Of a stretch of DNA of 64,000 nucleotides, positions 44,117-53,053 are shown piece by piece. Position numbers and translations under genes: made by a program. The DNA is taken from assembly GCF_031157275.1 (NCBI RefSeq), contig NZ_JAVIFW010000001.1, positions 310,001 through 374,000 on the forward strand, read 5' to 3'. How positions within the stretch are numbered: position 1 is the stretch's first letter; each line of letters starts with the position of its first letter. Under the pieces are notes generated by a model. The model made no database searches, was not told the DNA's origin, and saw nothing but the letters and a program-made list of their open reading frames with translations. The stretch is from Streptomyces sp. LHD-70. Lineage in GTDB: Bacteria > Actinomycetota > Actinomycetes > Streptomycetales > Streptomycetaceae.

Positions 44117-44410
44117 CTATACGGATTCCCTGCCGCTCACCGGTTCCCTGCCGCTCACCGGTTCCCTGCCGGTCACCGGGCGTCCACGGGCCCAGTCCAC
44201 CAGACCGAGCAGCGAGTACAGGCCCCAGGCGCCCTCGAGCAGGGCGAAACCCCACTGCTCCTCGGCCACCGCGTCGATGGCGAGGAGCGAGGAGCCGATG
44301 AAGTTCAGCCACAGATAGCGGGCCGAGCCGAAGGCCAGGCTGCCCGTCTGGGCGAGCACGAACGACGCCAGGATCAGCAGGGCGCCGACGAGCTGCAGGG
44401 ACATGGACAC
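44117..44410 (-). CDS. Small membrane protein, CBU_0592-like
   Basis: 97 residues with three hydrophobic segments (LQLVGALLILASFVLAQTG, YLWLNFIGSSLLAIDAVA, WGFALLEGAWGLYSLLGLV), the pattern of CBU_0592-type membrane proteins of unknown function. The C-terminus is a threefold in-frame repeat (REPVSG-type) from an 18-bp DNA duplication. GTG 44410 starts nine bases after the MreB-like stop codon (an ATG at 44404 is the alternative), so translation is coupled. The histidine kinase follows 26 bp later. Confidence 0.8.
   Translation of the reverse strand: MSMSLQLVGALLILASFVLAQTGSLAFGSARYLWLNFIGSSLLAIDAVAEEQWGFALLEGAWGLYSLLGLVDWARGRPVTGREPVSGREPVSGRESV
44126..44179 (-). repeat. 18-bp unit x3 at a gene end
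   Basis: TTCCCTGCCGCTCACCGG three times (last copy one base different), coding the C-terminal tail of the small membrane protein. Confidence 0.9.
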
Positions 44411-44418
44411 CGGGGGTC

Positions 44419-45456
44419 CTACTCGGCGAGCGGGTCGAGGCGCAGCGGCGAGATCTTGCCCTCGATCATCTCGCCGAGGCCGCGCACCGCGCAGGTGTCG
44501 GGGCGCTCCGCGATGTGCACCGGCATCCCCGTCGCCGTACGCAGCATCTGGTCGAGGCCGGGGAGCAGGGCGCTGCCGCCGACCATCATGATGCCCCGGT
44601 CGGCGAGGTCGGCGACCAGGTCGGGCGGGCAGTTGCGGAGGACCTTGCCGAGGCCGTCGAGCACGGCGGTGAGCGGGGTGTGGATGGCCTCGCGGACGGC
44701 GGCGGTCTGGACGTGGACCGAGCGGGCCAGGCCGGTGGCGACGTCACGGCCGTGGATCTCGGTGGACTCCGGGCCCTGGGTGGTGAGGCCGTTTCCGCTG
44801 AGCGCCAGTTGCAGCGGGCGCACCGACTGGCTCGGCAGCATCAACTCGTGCTGGTGGCGCAGGTGTTGGACGATCGCGTTGTCGATGGCGTCGCCGCCGA
44901 CCGGGATCCGCTGGGCCGTCACGATCGCGCCCATCGAGAGGACCGCGACCTGCGTCGTGGCCGCCCCGCACACCAGGATCATGGTGGCCTCGGGCTGCTC
45001 CACGGGAAGTCCGCAGCCGACCGCCGCCGCGATCAGCGTGTCCACGAGCTCCACCCGGCGCGCGCCGAGGCCGATCAGCGTCTCGGTGGCCGCGCGCTGC
45101 GCGAGCGGGTCGGCGTCGTGCGGTACGCAGGCCGCCGCGCGCAGCCGGGGCTTGCGGCGCAGGGTGCGGCGCAGCTTGTCGTCGAGCAGGTGGCTGAGCA
45201 TCCGCTGCGCCATGTCGATGTCGACGACGGTGCCGCCGGAGACCGGGCGGACCACCCGGATGTAGTCCGGTGTACGGCCCGTCATGCGCTCCGCGAGCTC
45301 GCCGACCGCGATCAGCGCGCCCGTCTTGGTGTTGACGGCGGCGACGCTCGGCTCGTCGACGACGAGGCCCGCGCCCTTCACGTACACACGGGTGCGGGCG
45401 GCGCCCAGATCGACGCCGAAGTGGCAGCGATGCAGATGCTCGAGGCTGACGGTCAT
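44419..45456 (-). CDS. MreB/Mbl-like actin homologue
   Basis: 345 residues of the MreB family: phosphate-1 loop FGVDLGAARTRVYVKGAG, VVDEPSVAAVNTKTG, RVVRPVSGGTVVDIDMAQ, and adenosine/phosphate-2 regions LVCGAATTQVAVLS and MVGGSALLPGLDQML. Several otherwise invariant positions differ: MreB has GTAN where this has GAART, and DIGGGT is replaced by VCGAATTQ. It is therefore a divergent paralogue, perhaps of the third MreB-like group of Streptomyces; nucleotide hydrolysis may be weak. ATG 45456 is supported by GGGAGGAA. A palindrome ACCAG-aa-CTGGT lies about 25 bp upstream. Confidence 0.87.
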   Translation of the reverse strand: MTVSLEHLHRCHFGVDLGAARTRVYVKGAGLVVDEPSVAAVNTKTGALIAVGELAERMTGRTPDYIRVVRPVSGGTVVDIDMAQRMLSHLLDDKLRRTLRRKPRLRAAACVPHDADPLAQRAATETLIGLGARRVELVDTLIAAAVGCGLPVEQPEATMILVCGAATTQVAVLSMGAIVTAQRIPVGGDAIDNAIVQHLRHQHELMLPSQSVRPLQLALSGNGLTTQGPESTEIHGRDVATGLARSVHVQTAAVREAIHTPLTAVLDGLGKVLRNCPPDLVADLADRGIMMVGGSALLPGLDQMLRTATGMPVHIAERPDTCAVRGLGEMIEGKISPLRLDPLAE

Positions 45457-45980
45457 GGCAGTTCCTCCCGAGAGCGCAAGACCAGAACTGGTGGTTGTCT
45501 CCTGGCATCGTCCGGCGGTCGGGCGGTTCCCGCGCGTTGAGGGGGGCCGGGCGGGGTGCCTCTGTACGGGTGGTTCCGCTCGCAACGGTGCGGCAGGTGC
45601 TCTTGGCAGGCGTTGCTCTTCAGCCATTCGCGTACGTGACCGTTCTGGCGGCGGCCGGTCATCCCTTGGGGAAAGCGTTTACAGTCCGTCGCTTTCTGGC
45701 CGTTGATGTTGAAAGTCCGTCACATGCTGTGTTGTTGCGGTCACGGTGCGAATGGAAATCTCCCTCTCGGTGCTCGGAAGGCACCTCCCGGCCGGGCCGT
45801 CGCCCGGTGCGTGCGACCGGCCGGGCCGGGGCTTCGACCGCTGTCGTGGGGGCGGCGGTCGGGTCCTGGGGGGAGAGAAAAGGGGAGCGGTCCCGCCTCG
45901 CCGATCATGGGGAGCGGGGCGGGACCGCCACCGGGCCGTGCCGACACGGCCCGTGCTTGTACTAGAGGAGGGGCGCGGCC
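45457..45980. promoter_or_regulatory. Long divergent gap with two stem-loops
   Basis: 524 bp between the MreB-like gene and the NsdA-like gene, without a coding frame. Near its right end are GCGGTCCCGCC...GGCGGGACCGC (11-bp arms, 45887-45928) and CGGGCCGTG-ccga-CACGGCCCG (45932-45953), followed by GAGGAGG and the ATG at 45981. They would form two consecutive hairpins in the leader of the rightward transcript. ACCAGAACTGGT at 45481-45492 is a possible operator for the leftward one. Confidence 0.55.
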
Positions 45981-47504
45981 ATGGGCGCGCGGAGAACACC
46001 CAACGACCGTCTGCGGGAACGCCTGGAAGAGGCCGAGTGGAACGGGGCCGAACTGGCCAGGGCCGTGAACGCGGCCGGCCGGCAGGCCGGGGTCCGGGTC
46101 TCGTACGACCGGTCCAACGTCTCGCACTGGCTGGCCGGGACACGGCCCAGGCCCTCCGCCCGCGACCTGCTCGTACGCGCCTTCGCGAAGCGGCTCGGAC
46201 GTCTGGTCACCGTGGAGGAGCTGGGGTTCGGAGCGGTCGGCGCGGCGCGCGGCGACCTCACGGGTGCGGAGCCGGGTCCGGCGTACGGCGGTGGGGCGTA
46301 CGGGACCGGGACGTACGGGAGTGATGCGGCGATGCGGCTCGTGCGCGGCGGGGTGCGGGCCGCGGGCGCGCGGCGGATGCCCCTGCAGCGCGGGCCCCGT
46401 GACGCGGCGGACGCGGGCGGGCTGAGCGGCTTCGGGAGCGCGGTGGACGCGGGCGGGGCGGGGTGCGCGTGGGGCCGCCCCGGGGCCGCCCGGCGGGAGC
46501 TCGCCGACCTCGTCCTCGAACACCGCGACCCGAGGCAGGTCAAACGGCTGCGTGAACTGCCCTACCGCGCACCGGGGTTGCCGGTGCCGGGAGCCGTCGG
46601 CACCGGGCGGCCGGGCGAAGGCGGGGGCGCGGACGCGGACGGGGACCCGGGCGCGGGGACGGAGCCGGACGCCTGCCCGGTGGACGAGGCGTACGGCGGG
46701 CGGGCCGGGGCCGTGGTCCGCACCGCGCTCGACCTGCTCGAACGCAGCGGGGGCCGGGCCGTGCGGGAACTCGTCGTCGGCGAGCTCTCCGGGGCCGACC
46801 GGGCCGAGGCCGCCCGGCTCTGCCGGATGCTCGGCCGGGCCTGGGCCGACGACCTCGGCCACGGCGCCGCACAGCGCGCCCTCGAACTGTCCGCCGCGCT
46901 CGCCGCAGAGGCGGGCCGGCCGGTGCTGCGGGCCGCCGCGCTGCGCGACATGAGCGTGATCGCCCTCGAACTGGGCCGTACGACCGAGGCGTTGGCGCTC
47001 GCCGAGGCCGCCGTGGACCAGGGCTTCGACGGGGCGGGCGCCGGAACCCGCGCGTTCCTGCTCACCCAGCGCTCGGTCACCCGCGCCGTGACCGGGGACG
47101 GGCCCGGCGCCGTCAAGGACATGGACGGCGCGGAGTACTGGATCGACCGGGGCGACGACGACGAGAACGGCTCGTACTCGCTCAGCGCGCTGCTCTACCA
47201 GGTGGCGCGCATGCACCGGGCCGAGGGCGACCTGCGCCGGTCCGTGTCCGCGCTCGAACTCTCCCTGTCCCTGCGGGGGCCCGCGGAACTGCGCTCCCGC
47301 GCGCTCATCCGGATCGAGCTGGCCCATCAGCGGCTCGGCTCGGGCGACTTCGCGGCCGCCGCCGACGAGATGCGGATGCTGGTGCCGGGGCGCGAGTCGC
47401 TGCGCTCGGCGCGGGTGGACGCGGCCCTCGCGTATCTGCGCAACCGCGCGCTCAGCCCGGACCCGGCGCCGCTGCCGAGGATCGCCTACCGGGGGCGGTG
47501 CTGA
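45981..47504 (+). CDS. NsdA-like regulator: N-terminal HTH with TPR region
   Basis: 507 residues. Residues about 10-85 form an HTH-like block: NDRLRERLEEAEWNGAELAR, RSNVSHWLAGTRPRPSARDL and RLGRLVTVEELGFG. The pattern resembles the N-terminus of NsdA, a negative regulator of sporulation and antibiotic production in S. coelicolor. Then comes a Gly/Ala-rich low-complexity linker (about 95-220) and a helical TPR-like region (about 245-495). ATG 45981 lies behind GAGGAGG. I infer a regulator of development or metabolism; DNA binding is not shown. An unusual double-hairpin leader lies upstream. Confidence 0.75.
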   Translation: MGARRTPNDRLRERLEEAEWNGAELARAVNAAGRQAGVRVSYDRSNVSHWLAGTRPRPSARDLLVRAFAKRLGRLVTVEELGFGAVGAARGDLTGAEPGPAYGGGAYGTGTYGSDAAMRLVRGGVRAAGARRMPLQRGPRDAADAGGLSGFGSAVDAGGAGCAWGRPGAARRELADLVLEHRDPRQVKRLRELPYRAPGLPVPGAVGTGRPGEGGGADADGDPGAGTEPDACPVDEAYGGRAGAVVRTALDLLERSGGRAVRELVVGELSGADRAEAARLCRMLGRAWADDLGHGAAQRALELSAALAAEAGRPVLRAAALRDMSVIALELGRTTEALALAEAAVDQGFDGAGAGTRAFLLTQRSVTRAVTGDGPGAVKDMDGAEYWIDRGDDDENGSYSLSALLYQVARMHRAEGDLRRSVSALELSLSLRGPAELRSRALIRIELAHQRLGSGDFAAAADEMRMLVPGRESLRSARVDAALAYLRNRALSPDPAPLPRIAYRGRC

Positions 47505-47535
47505 AACTCCCGGGAGACCGGGCCGGGGTGCGCGT

Positions 47536-47541
47536 TAGCAT
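47536..47541 (+). promoter_or_regulatory. -10 box of a leaderless MFS transcript
   Basis: TAGCAT, five bases before the GTG start at 47547, with no ribosome site: transcription would start at or next to the initiation codon. Confidence 0.55.
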
Positions 47542-47546
47542 CCCCT

Positions 47547-48869
47547 GTGACCAGCGAGACCCAAGAGGACAGTGAGCCGAAGGACATAGCGGACACCCCG
47601 GGGGAGTCCGCCGCCGCGACCGGCACCGGGCGACCGAAACGGCGGGTCCTCGCGGACCTCACGCCGCTGCGGACCTCCGCCGACTACCGGCGGATCTGGA
47701 TCGGCAGCACCGTCTCCTGGCTGGGCCAGGCCATGACCGCGCTGGCGATCTCGCTCCAGGTGTACGACCTCACCCGCTCCAGCCTCGCCGTCGGCCTGGT
47801 CGGTCTCTTCTCGCTCGTACCGCTCGTCGTCTTCGGCCTGTACGGCGGGGCCGTCGCCGACACCGTGGACCGTCGCAAGCTCGGCCTCGGCAGCGCGGCC
47901 GGGCTCTGTCTGCTCAGCTTCCTGCTCGCGGGTGCGGCCCTCGCCGGGTTCCACGAGCTGTGGCTGCTCTACTCGATCGTCGCGCTGCAGGCGGTGTGCG
48001 TGGCGCTCAACCTGCCGGCCCGCTCCGCGATGATCCCCCGGCTCCTGCCGCCCGAGCAGCTGCCCGCCGCCAACGCCCTCAACACGATGACGAGCACGTC
48101 CGGCACCATGTTCGGGCCGATGCTCGGCGGACTCGTCGTCGGATTCTGGGGCTACCAGGCCGCGTATCTGATCGACGCCGTCGCGTTCAGCGTCGCCCTG
48201 TACGCGATGTGGCGGCTGCCGTCGATGAAGCCGGACCGGGCGGCGGGCGCCGCCAAGCGGGCCTCCGTCGTGGACGGGCTGCGGTTCCTCGCGACCCGGC
48301 CCAACGTGCGGATGACGTTCTTCACCGACATGTGCGCCATGGTCCTCGCCCACCCGCGCGCCCTGTTCCCTGCCGTGGCCGTCCTGTGGTTCGGCGGTGA
48401 CGCGCGCACCACCGGTCTCCTTGTCGCCGCGCCCGCCGTGGGCGCGCTGCTCGGCGCGGTGTTCTCCGGATGGCAGGGGCGGATCCGGCGGCACGGGCTC
48501 GCGATCCTGATCGCGGTGGCCTCGTGGGGCGTGGCGATCGCCGTCTTCGGCCTCACCCGGAACCTGTGGCTCGGCATGTTCTTCCTCGCCGTCGCCGGGT
48601 TCTCGGACTCGGTGTCGATGGTGTTCCGGTCGACGATGCTGCAGGCGGCCACGCCCGACGAGATGCGGGGGCGGCTCCAGGGCGTGTTCATCGTGGTGGT
48701 CGCGGGCGGGCCGCGCCTCGGGGATTTCCTCGCTGGGGCGGTGGCCGATCTGACCTCGCCTCAACTTGTCGTTACCGGGGGTGGGTTGGCGTGCGCTTTC
48801 GCCGTCGGCGTGTTGGCGCTGAAGTGGCGGGGGTTTGCTCGGTACGATGCGCGGTCGCCGCGGCCGTAG
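47547..48869 (+). CDS. MFS transporter (MFS_3/EntS-like)
   Basis: 440 residues, about twelve helices, with a 40-residue cytosolic N-terminus. Layout and sequence (RTSADYRRIWIGSTVSWLGQ, the loop motif GAVADTVDRRKLGL, LPPEQLPAANALNTMTSTSG) match the MFS_3 group that includes the enterobactin exporter EntS and macrolide exporters. GTG start at 47547, probably leaderless. It is a single gene after the NsdA-like regulator (42-bp gap, own promoter) and before a large palindrome-rich region. Substrate unknown, probably efflux. Confidence 0.92.
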   Translation: MTSETQEDSEPKDIADTPGESAAATGTGRPKRRVLADLTPLRTSADYRRIWIGSTVSWLGQAMTALAISLQVYDLTRSSLAVGLVGLFSLVPLVVFGLYGGAVADTVDRRKLGLGSAAGLCLLSFLLAGAALAGFHELWLLYSIVALQAVCVALNLPARSAMIPRLLPPEQLPAANALNTMTSTSGTMFGPMLGGLVVGFWGYQAAYLIDAVAFSVALYAMWRLPSMKPDRAAGAAKRASVVDGLRFLATRPNVRMTFFTDMCAMVLAHPRALFPAVAVLWFGGDARTTGLLVAAPAVGALLGAVFSGWQGRIRRHGLAILIAVASWGVAIAVFGLTRNLWLGMFFLAVAGFSDSVSMVFRSTMLQAATPDEMRGRLQGVFIVVVAGGPRLGDFLAGAVADLTSPQLVVTGGGLACAFAVGVLALKWRGFARYDARSPRP

Positions 48870-48877
48870 GTGTGCGG

Positions 48878-49108
48878 CTCGGGGGTGCCGCCCCCGGGCC
48901 CCCTTCGGGGCTGCCGCCCCGCCCCTTCGGGGCTGCCGCCCCGGGCCGTCGTTTGGCTGCTTCGCCGTCGTGGCTGGTCGCGCAGTTCCCCGCGCCCCTT
49001 TCGGGGCTGCCGCCCCGGGGCCGTCGTTCGGCTTTCGCGCCGTCGTGGCTGGTTGCGCCCCGCGGCGGAGCCGCAAGTGTCACAGCCCCGCGCCCCTGTC
49101 GGGGCCCC
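48878..49108. repeat. Cluster of Streptomyces-type palindromic repeats
   Basis: About 230 bp made of GC-rich palindromes: CCCC-tt-CGGGG-CTGCCGCCCC-like units at least three times, two copies of a 37-bp unit beginning CCGTCGTT and ending GGCTGGTYGCGC (48946 and 49021), and GCGGC-GGA-GCCGC at 49062-49074. Such units are scattered in Streptomyces intergenic DNA. No gene is present from 48870 to 49312 (443 bp). Confidence 0.8.
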
Positions 49109-49312
49109 GTCCAGCTCCTCCGGCGGGTGAGGGCGAAAGTCGACAGGTCGTATGTACGAGCACTTACCCCCGCAAACCCCCCTGGCAAGAAGGTGCCATG
49201 GCGGATTTCCGCCCGGTTTTGTCAACTCACCTGCGCCGCAAGGGCCCTGAGACTCGTCGCAGCACCCGGGCGCCATCCCCGTCCGGGACGGTTGAGGAGA
49301 GGGCGACCCACC

Positions 49313-52300
49313 ATGACCAGAGCCGCACCTTCCGGGCGCAGACCCCGACTGCTCGTCGCCGGGCTCGCGCTCGCGCTGCTGCCCGCGGGCCAGGCGAGCG
49401 CCGCCGGGCCCGAGGCGAGCGCACCCTCGCAGGCCCGGACGCAGGCGGCCGCCGCGGCCCGTACCGTCACCCTCGTCACCGGCGACCAGGTGACCGTCAC
49501 CGACCTCGGGGGCGGCAGGAAGGCCGTCGCCGTGGAGCGGCCGCGGGGCGCGACCGGGGCCGTCCGCACGCAGACCTCGAAGAGCGGGCGCATCACCGTC
49601 GTACCCGACGAGGCCGCCCCGCATCTGCGCGCCGGCCGCCTCGACCCGCGGCTCTTCGACGTCACCGGACTGATGGACCAGGGGCTGACGGGCAAGGCGG
49701 GGCTGCCGCTCATCGTGACCTACGGCAAGGGGGCCCGTACGGCCGCGGCGCCGAAGGGGACCGACAAGGTGCGCGCGCTGCCGAGCGTGGACGGCGTGGC
49801 CGTGGAGGCCGAGCGGAACGCCGAGTTCTGGCGGGCGTTGACCTCCGGCAAGAGCGCGAAGGGCTTCGCCGGCGGTATCGGCAAGGTCTGGCTGGACGGC
49901 CGGGTCGAGGCCGAACTCGCCGAGTCCAACGCCCAGATCGGCTCGCCGGAGGCCTGGGAGGCGGGCATCACCGGCAAGGGCGTGAAGGTCGCGGTCCTGG
50001 ACACCGGCGTGGACGCCGAGCACCCGGACCTCGCGGGGCGGATCGCCGCGTCGAAGAGTTTCATCGAGGGTCAGGAGGTCGCCGACAAGGACGGCCACGG
50101 CACCCATGTCACCTCCACCGTCGGCGGCAGCGGCGCGGGCAGCGACGGCAAGGAGAAGGGCGTCGCACCCGGCGCGGAGCTCGCCGTCGGCAAGGTGCTC
50201 AGCGACGAGGGTTCCGGCACCGAGTCGCAGATCATCGCCGGGATGGAGTGGGCCGCGAAGGACGTGGACGCCAAGATCGTGTCCATGAGCCTCGGTTCGC
50301 GGGAGCCCAGCGACGGCACGGACCCGATGGCGCAGGCCGTGAACACCCTCACCGAGGAGACCGGCGCCCTCTTCGTCGTCGCCGCGGGCAACTCCGGCGC
50401 CCCCGGCTCCATCGGCTCGCCCGGCGCCGCCGACTCCGCCCTCACCGTGGGCGCCGTCGACGCGGACGACCGGGCCGCGGTCTTCACCAGCAAGGGCCCC
50501 CGCTACGGCGACCAGGCCCTCAAGCCCGACCTGTCGGCACCGGGCGTGGAGATCCTCGCCGCCCGCTCCGGGCTCGCCGAGGGCAGCGGCCTCTACACCT
50601 CGATGAGCGGTACGTCGATGGCCACCCCGCACATCGCGGGCGCCGCCGCCCTGCTCGCCGAGAAGCACCCCGACTGGAGTGCGCTCCAGCTCAAGGACGC
50701 GCTGATGTCCAGCGCGAAGACCCTGACCGACTCGCCGTACGACCTGGGCGCCGGACGGGTCAGCGTGCCCGCCGCGATCGGCGCGCAGATCACCGCCACG
50801 GGCAGTGCCGACCTGGGCTTCCACAGCTGGCCGTACGACGCGAACAAGCCGGTGACCAGGACCCTCACGTACACCAACTCCTCCGACACGGACGTGGAGT
50901 TGAAGCTGTCCGCGCAGGGCGCCCCGGACGGGGTCGTCAGCCTCGCCGACTCGACGCTGACCGTGCCCGCGCACTCCACCGCGCAGACCACCGTCACCGG
51001 CGACGGTACGAAGGCGGCGGTCGGCACCACCGGCGGCCGGATCGTCGCCGAGGCCGACGGGAAGCAGGTCGCGCACACCGCGTTCGGGTTGGTCAAGGAG
51101 GAGGAGCGGTACACGCTCACCGTCCACGTCAAGGACCGCGACGGCAAACCGGCCGCCACCCGGCTCAACCTGCTGCGGCTCGCCGAGGGCGCCGAACCGG
51201 GCCAGGAGTTCGTCGGCGACTCCGGCACTGTGCGGTTGCGCCTGAAGCCCGGCACGTACTCCCTGAACACCTTCCTCGACGTGCGCGGCGCCCACGGCAA
51301 GGACTCGCTCGGCCTCGGCTTCCTCGCCGCGCCCGAGGTGAAGCTCGACCGGGACCGTGAAGTCACCCTGGACGGCCGCGAGTTGCGGCAGGTCGACGCC
51401 CGCGTGGACCAGCGCACCGAGACCCGGCAGCTCGTCATGGAGTACATGCACGACGCGGCCGGCACCGGCTTCGGCGGCGTCGCACAGGTCCCGATGACGT
51501 ACGACTCGGTCTTCGCCGCACCCACCGGGAAGGTCGACGCGGGCACCTTCGAGTACCGCACCGTGTGGCGGCTCGGCAAGCCGCTGCTCTCCGTCGAGGC
51601 GGGCGGCAAGCGGCTCCGCGAGGTCACCGCGCAGCCCGGCTCGACGCTCCCCGACGGCGAGTCGCGCCTCACCGTCGTCGACGCGGGCGACGGCACACCG
51701 GCCGCGTACGAGGGCAAGGACGTGCGCGGCAAGGCCGCCGTCGTCCGCGCCGACGGGGCTGTGGAGCCCGAGCAGTTGGCGCAGGCCGCGCAGGACGCGG
51801 GCGCGAAGGCGCTGTTCGTCACGGACGACGCGCCCGGCCGCCTGATGGGCTGGTTCGGCACGGCGGCGGGCGAGGACCGCGCCCTGACCGTCGGCACGGT
51901 CGACGCGGCGGACGGCGCCCGGCTCCGCGCTGCCGCGCAGGACGGCCGCAGCGTCACCGTCGACGGCACCCGCAACACGCCGTACGTCTACGACCTCTCC
52001 GAAGGGCACCCCGGCGGCGTCCCGGACGAGGACCTGACGTATGAGCCGGGGAAGCGTGAACTGGCCCGTATCCAGAGCAAGTTCCACGCGACGAAGCCCG
52101 CGCCCGGCGGGGAGTTCCGCTACTCCATCAGCGAGAACTTCCCCATCGGCTTCGGCTTCCCCGAGAGGATCGACTTCCCGGCCGAGCGCACGGACTATGT
52201 CTCCACCGGGCCGGGCCAGCGCTGGCACGAGTCGGTCACCAACGGCCCCGACGCCATCGAGCAGCGCTCGGGCACGCCCGCGTACAAGGGCGGCAGCAGC

Positions 52301-53002
52301 ACCGAGCTCGACTGGTTCAAGCCGGTTCTGCACCCGTGGCTCGGCACCGGCCTCGGCTGGGGCCAGCAGCGCAACGGCAACGACCTCCGCTTCAACGTCC
52401 CCGGCTGGGGCGACTCGGGCCCGGACCACACGGGCTTCGGCAACGTGTGGGACGAGTCGTCCGGGCTGACGCAGCAGACGAAGGTGTACGTGGAAGGGGA
52501 ACTGGTCGACGAGGCCACCAGCTCCGGCGCGTACGCCTGGGACGTGGGCCCGCACGAGCAGGAGTTCAAGGTCGTCACGGACACCACAAGCGACCCCGAC
52601 CGCTGGCGCCTCGCGACGAAGGGCCACGCCGAGTGGACCTTCCGCTCCTCGGAAACCCCCTCGGACCGCTACACGTTCCTGCCGATGCTCAACCTCGGCT
52701 TCGACTTGGAGACGGATCTGCGGGGTGATGTCCGTGCGGGTGGCCGGGTTCCTGTGGGGCTGTTCGCGGAGTACGTGGAGGGGGCTTCGGACACGGGGCG
52801 CATCGTTCGGGGGTCGCTTGAGGTGTCGTACGACGACGGGGCTTCCTGGGAGCGGGTCGCGCTGAGCGGGTCCGGCGCCTCGTGGAAGGGCACGTTGCGG
52901 GTGCCGCGTGACGCATCGTTCATCTCGCTGCGGGCCTCTGCCGAGGACGACCGGGGCGGGTCCGTGAAGCAGGAGATCGTTCGGGGGGTGGGCGTCAAGT
53001 AG
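49313..53002 (+). CDS. Secreted S8 (subtilisin-like) peptidase
   Basis: 1,229 residues. Signal peptide 1-30 (RLLVAGLALALLPAGQASAA), propeptide to about 200, peptidase domain about 205-480 with Asp230 (VAVLDTGVDAEHPD), His262 (DGHGTHVTST) and Ser435 (SGTSMATPHIAG), and oxyanion Asn in VVAAGNSGAPGS. Then come beta-sandwich domains, a protease-associated-like insert around 800-880 (GKDVRGKAAVVRADGAVEPE) and a C-terminal beta-rich part. Large subtilases of this layout are common extracellular proteases of Streptomyces. ATG 49313 with GAGGAGAGGG upstream. Single gene, convergent with the SAV_2336-type gene. Confidence 0.95.
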   Translation: MTRAAPSGRRPRLLVAGLALALLPAGQASAAGPEASAPSQARTQAAAAARTVTLVTGDQVTVTDLGGGRKAVAVERPRGATGAVRTQTSKSGRITVVPDEAAPHLRAGRLDPRLFDVTGLMDQGLTGKAGLPLIVTYGKGARTAAAPKGTDKVRALPSVDGVAVEAERNAEFWRALTSGKSAKGFAGGIGKVWLDGRVEAELAESNAQIGSPEAWEAGITGKGVKVAVLDTGVDAEHPDLAGRIAASKSFIEGQEVADKDGHGTHVTSTVGGSGAGSDGKEKGVAPGAELAVGKVLSDEGSGTESQIIAGMEWAAKDVDAKIVSMSLGSREPSDGTDPMAQAVNTLTEETGALFVVAAGNSGAPGSIGSPGAADSALTVGAVDADDRAAVFTSKGPRYGDQALKPDLSAPGVEILAARSGLAEGSGLYTSMSGTSMATPHIAGAAALLAEKHPDWSALQLKDALMSSAKTLTDSPYDLGAGRVSVPAAIGAQITATGSADLGFHSWPYDANKPVTRTLTYTNSSDTDVELKLSAQGAPDGVVSLADSTLTVPAHSTAQTTVTGDGTKAAVGTTGGRIVAEADGKQVAHTAFGLVKEEERYTLTVHVKDRDGKPAATRLNLLRLAEGAEPGQEFVGDSGTVRLRLKPGTYSLNTFLDVRGAHGKDSLGLGFLAAPEVKLDRDREVTLDGRELRQVDARVDQRTETRQLVMEYMHDAAGTGFGGVAQVPMTYDSVFAAPTGKVDAGTFEYRTVWRLGKPLLSVEAGGKRLREVTAQPGSTLPDGESRLTVVDAGDGTPAAYEGKDVRGKAAVVRADGAVEPEQLAQAAQDAGAKALFVTDDAPGRLMGWFGTAAGEDRALTVGTVDAADGARLRAAAQDGRSVTVDGTRNTPYVYDLSEGHPGGVPDEDLTYEPGKRELARIQSKFHATKPAPGGEFRYSISENFPIGFGFPERIDFPAERTDYVSTGPGQRWHESVTNGPDAIEQRSGTPAYKGGSSTELDWFKPVLHPWLGTGLGWGQQRNGNDLRFNVPGWGDSGPDHTGFGNVWDESSGLTQQTKVYVEGELVDEATSSGAYAWDVGPHEQEFKVVTDTTSDPDRWRLATKGHAEWTFRSSETPSDRYTFLPMLNLGFDLETDLRGDVRAGGRVPVGLFAEYVEGASDTGRIVRGSLEVSYDDGASWERVALSGSGASWKGTLRVPRDASFISLRASAEDDRGGSVKQEIVRGVGVK

Positions 53003-53011
53003 CCCTGGCCG

Positions 53012-53053
53012 GGCGGGGCTTCGTCAGGGGGTCACTCCTGGCGGAGCCCCGCC
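53012..53053. terminator. Terminator between convergent genes
   Basis: GGCGGGGCT ... AGCCCCGCC (9-bp arms, 24-bp loop), starting ten bases after the subtilase stop and overlapping the last codons of the leftward SAV_2336-type gene. Confidence 0.55.

Noticed and set aside
48878..49108. Rho-independent terminator or novel RNA gene
   Set aside because: The block is a cluster of GC palindromes of the kind scattered through Streptomyces chromosomes; no evidence for a specific RNA.
48761..52627. 1,288-codon open frame antisense to the subtilase
   Set aside because: A shadow of GC-skewed codons; no domain, no ribosome site, and the sense frame has intact catalytic motifs.
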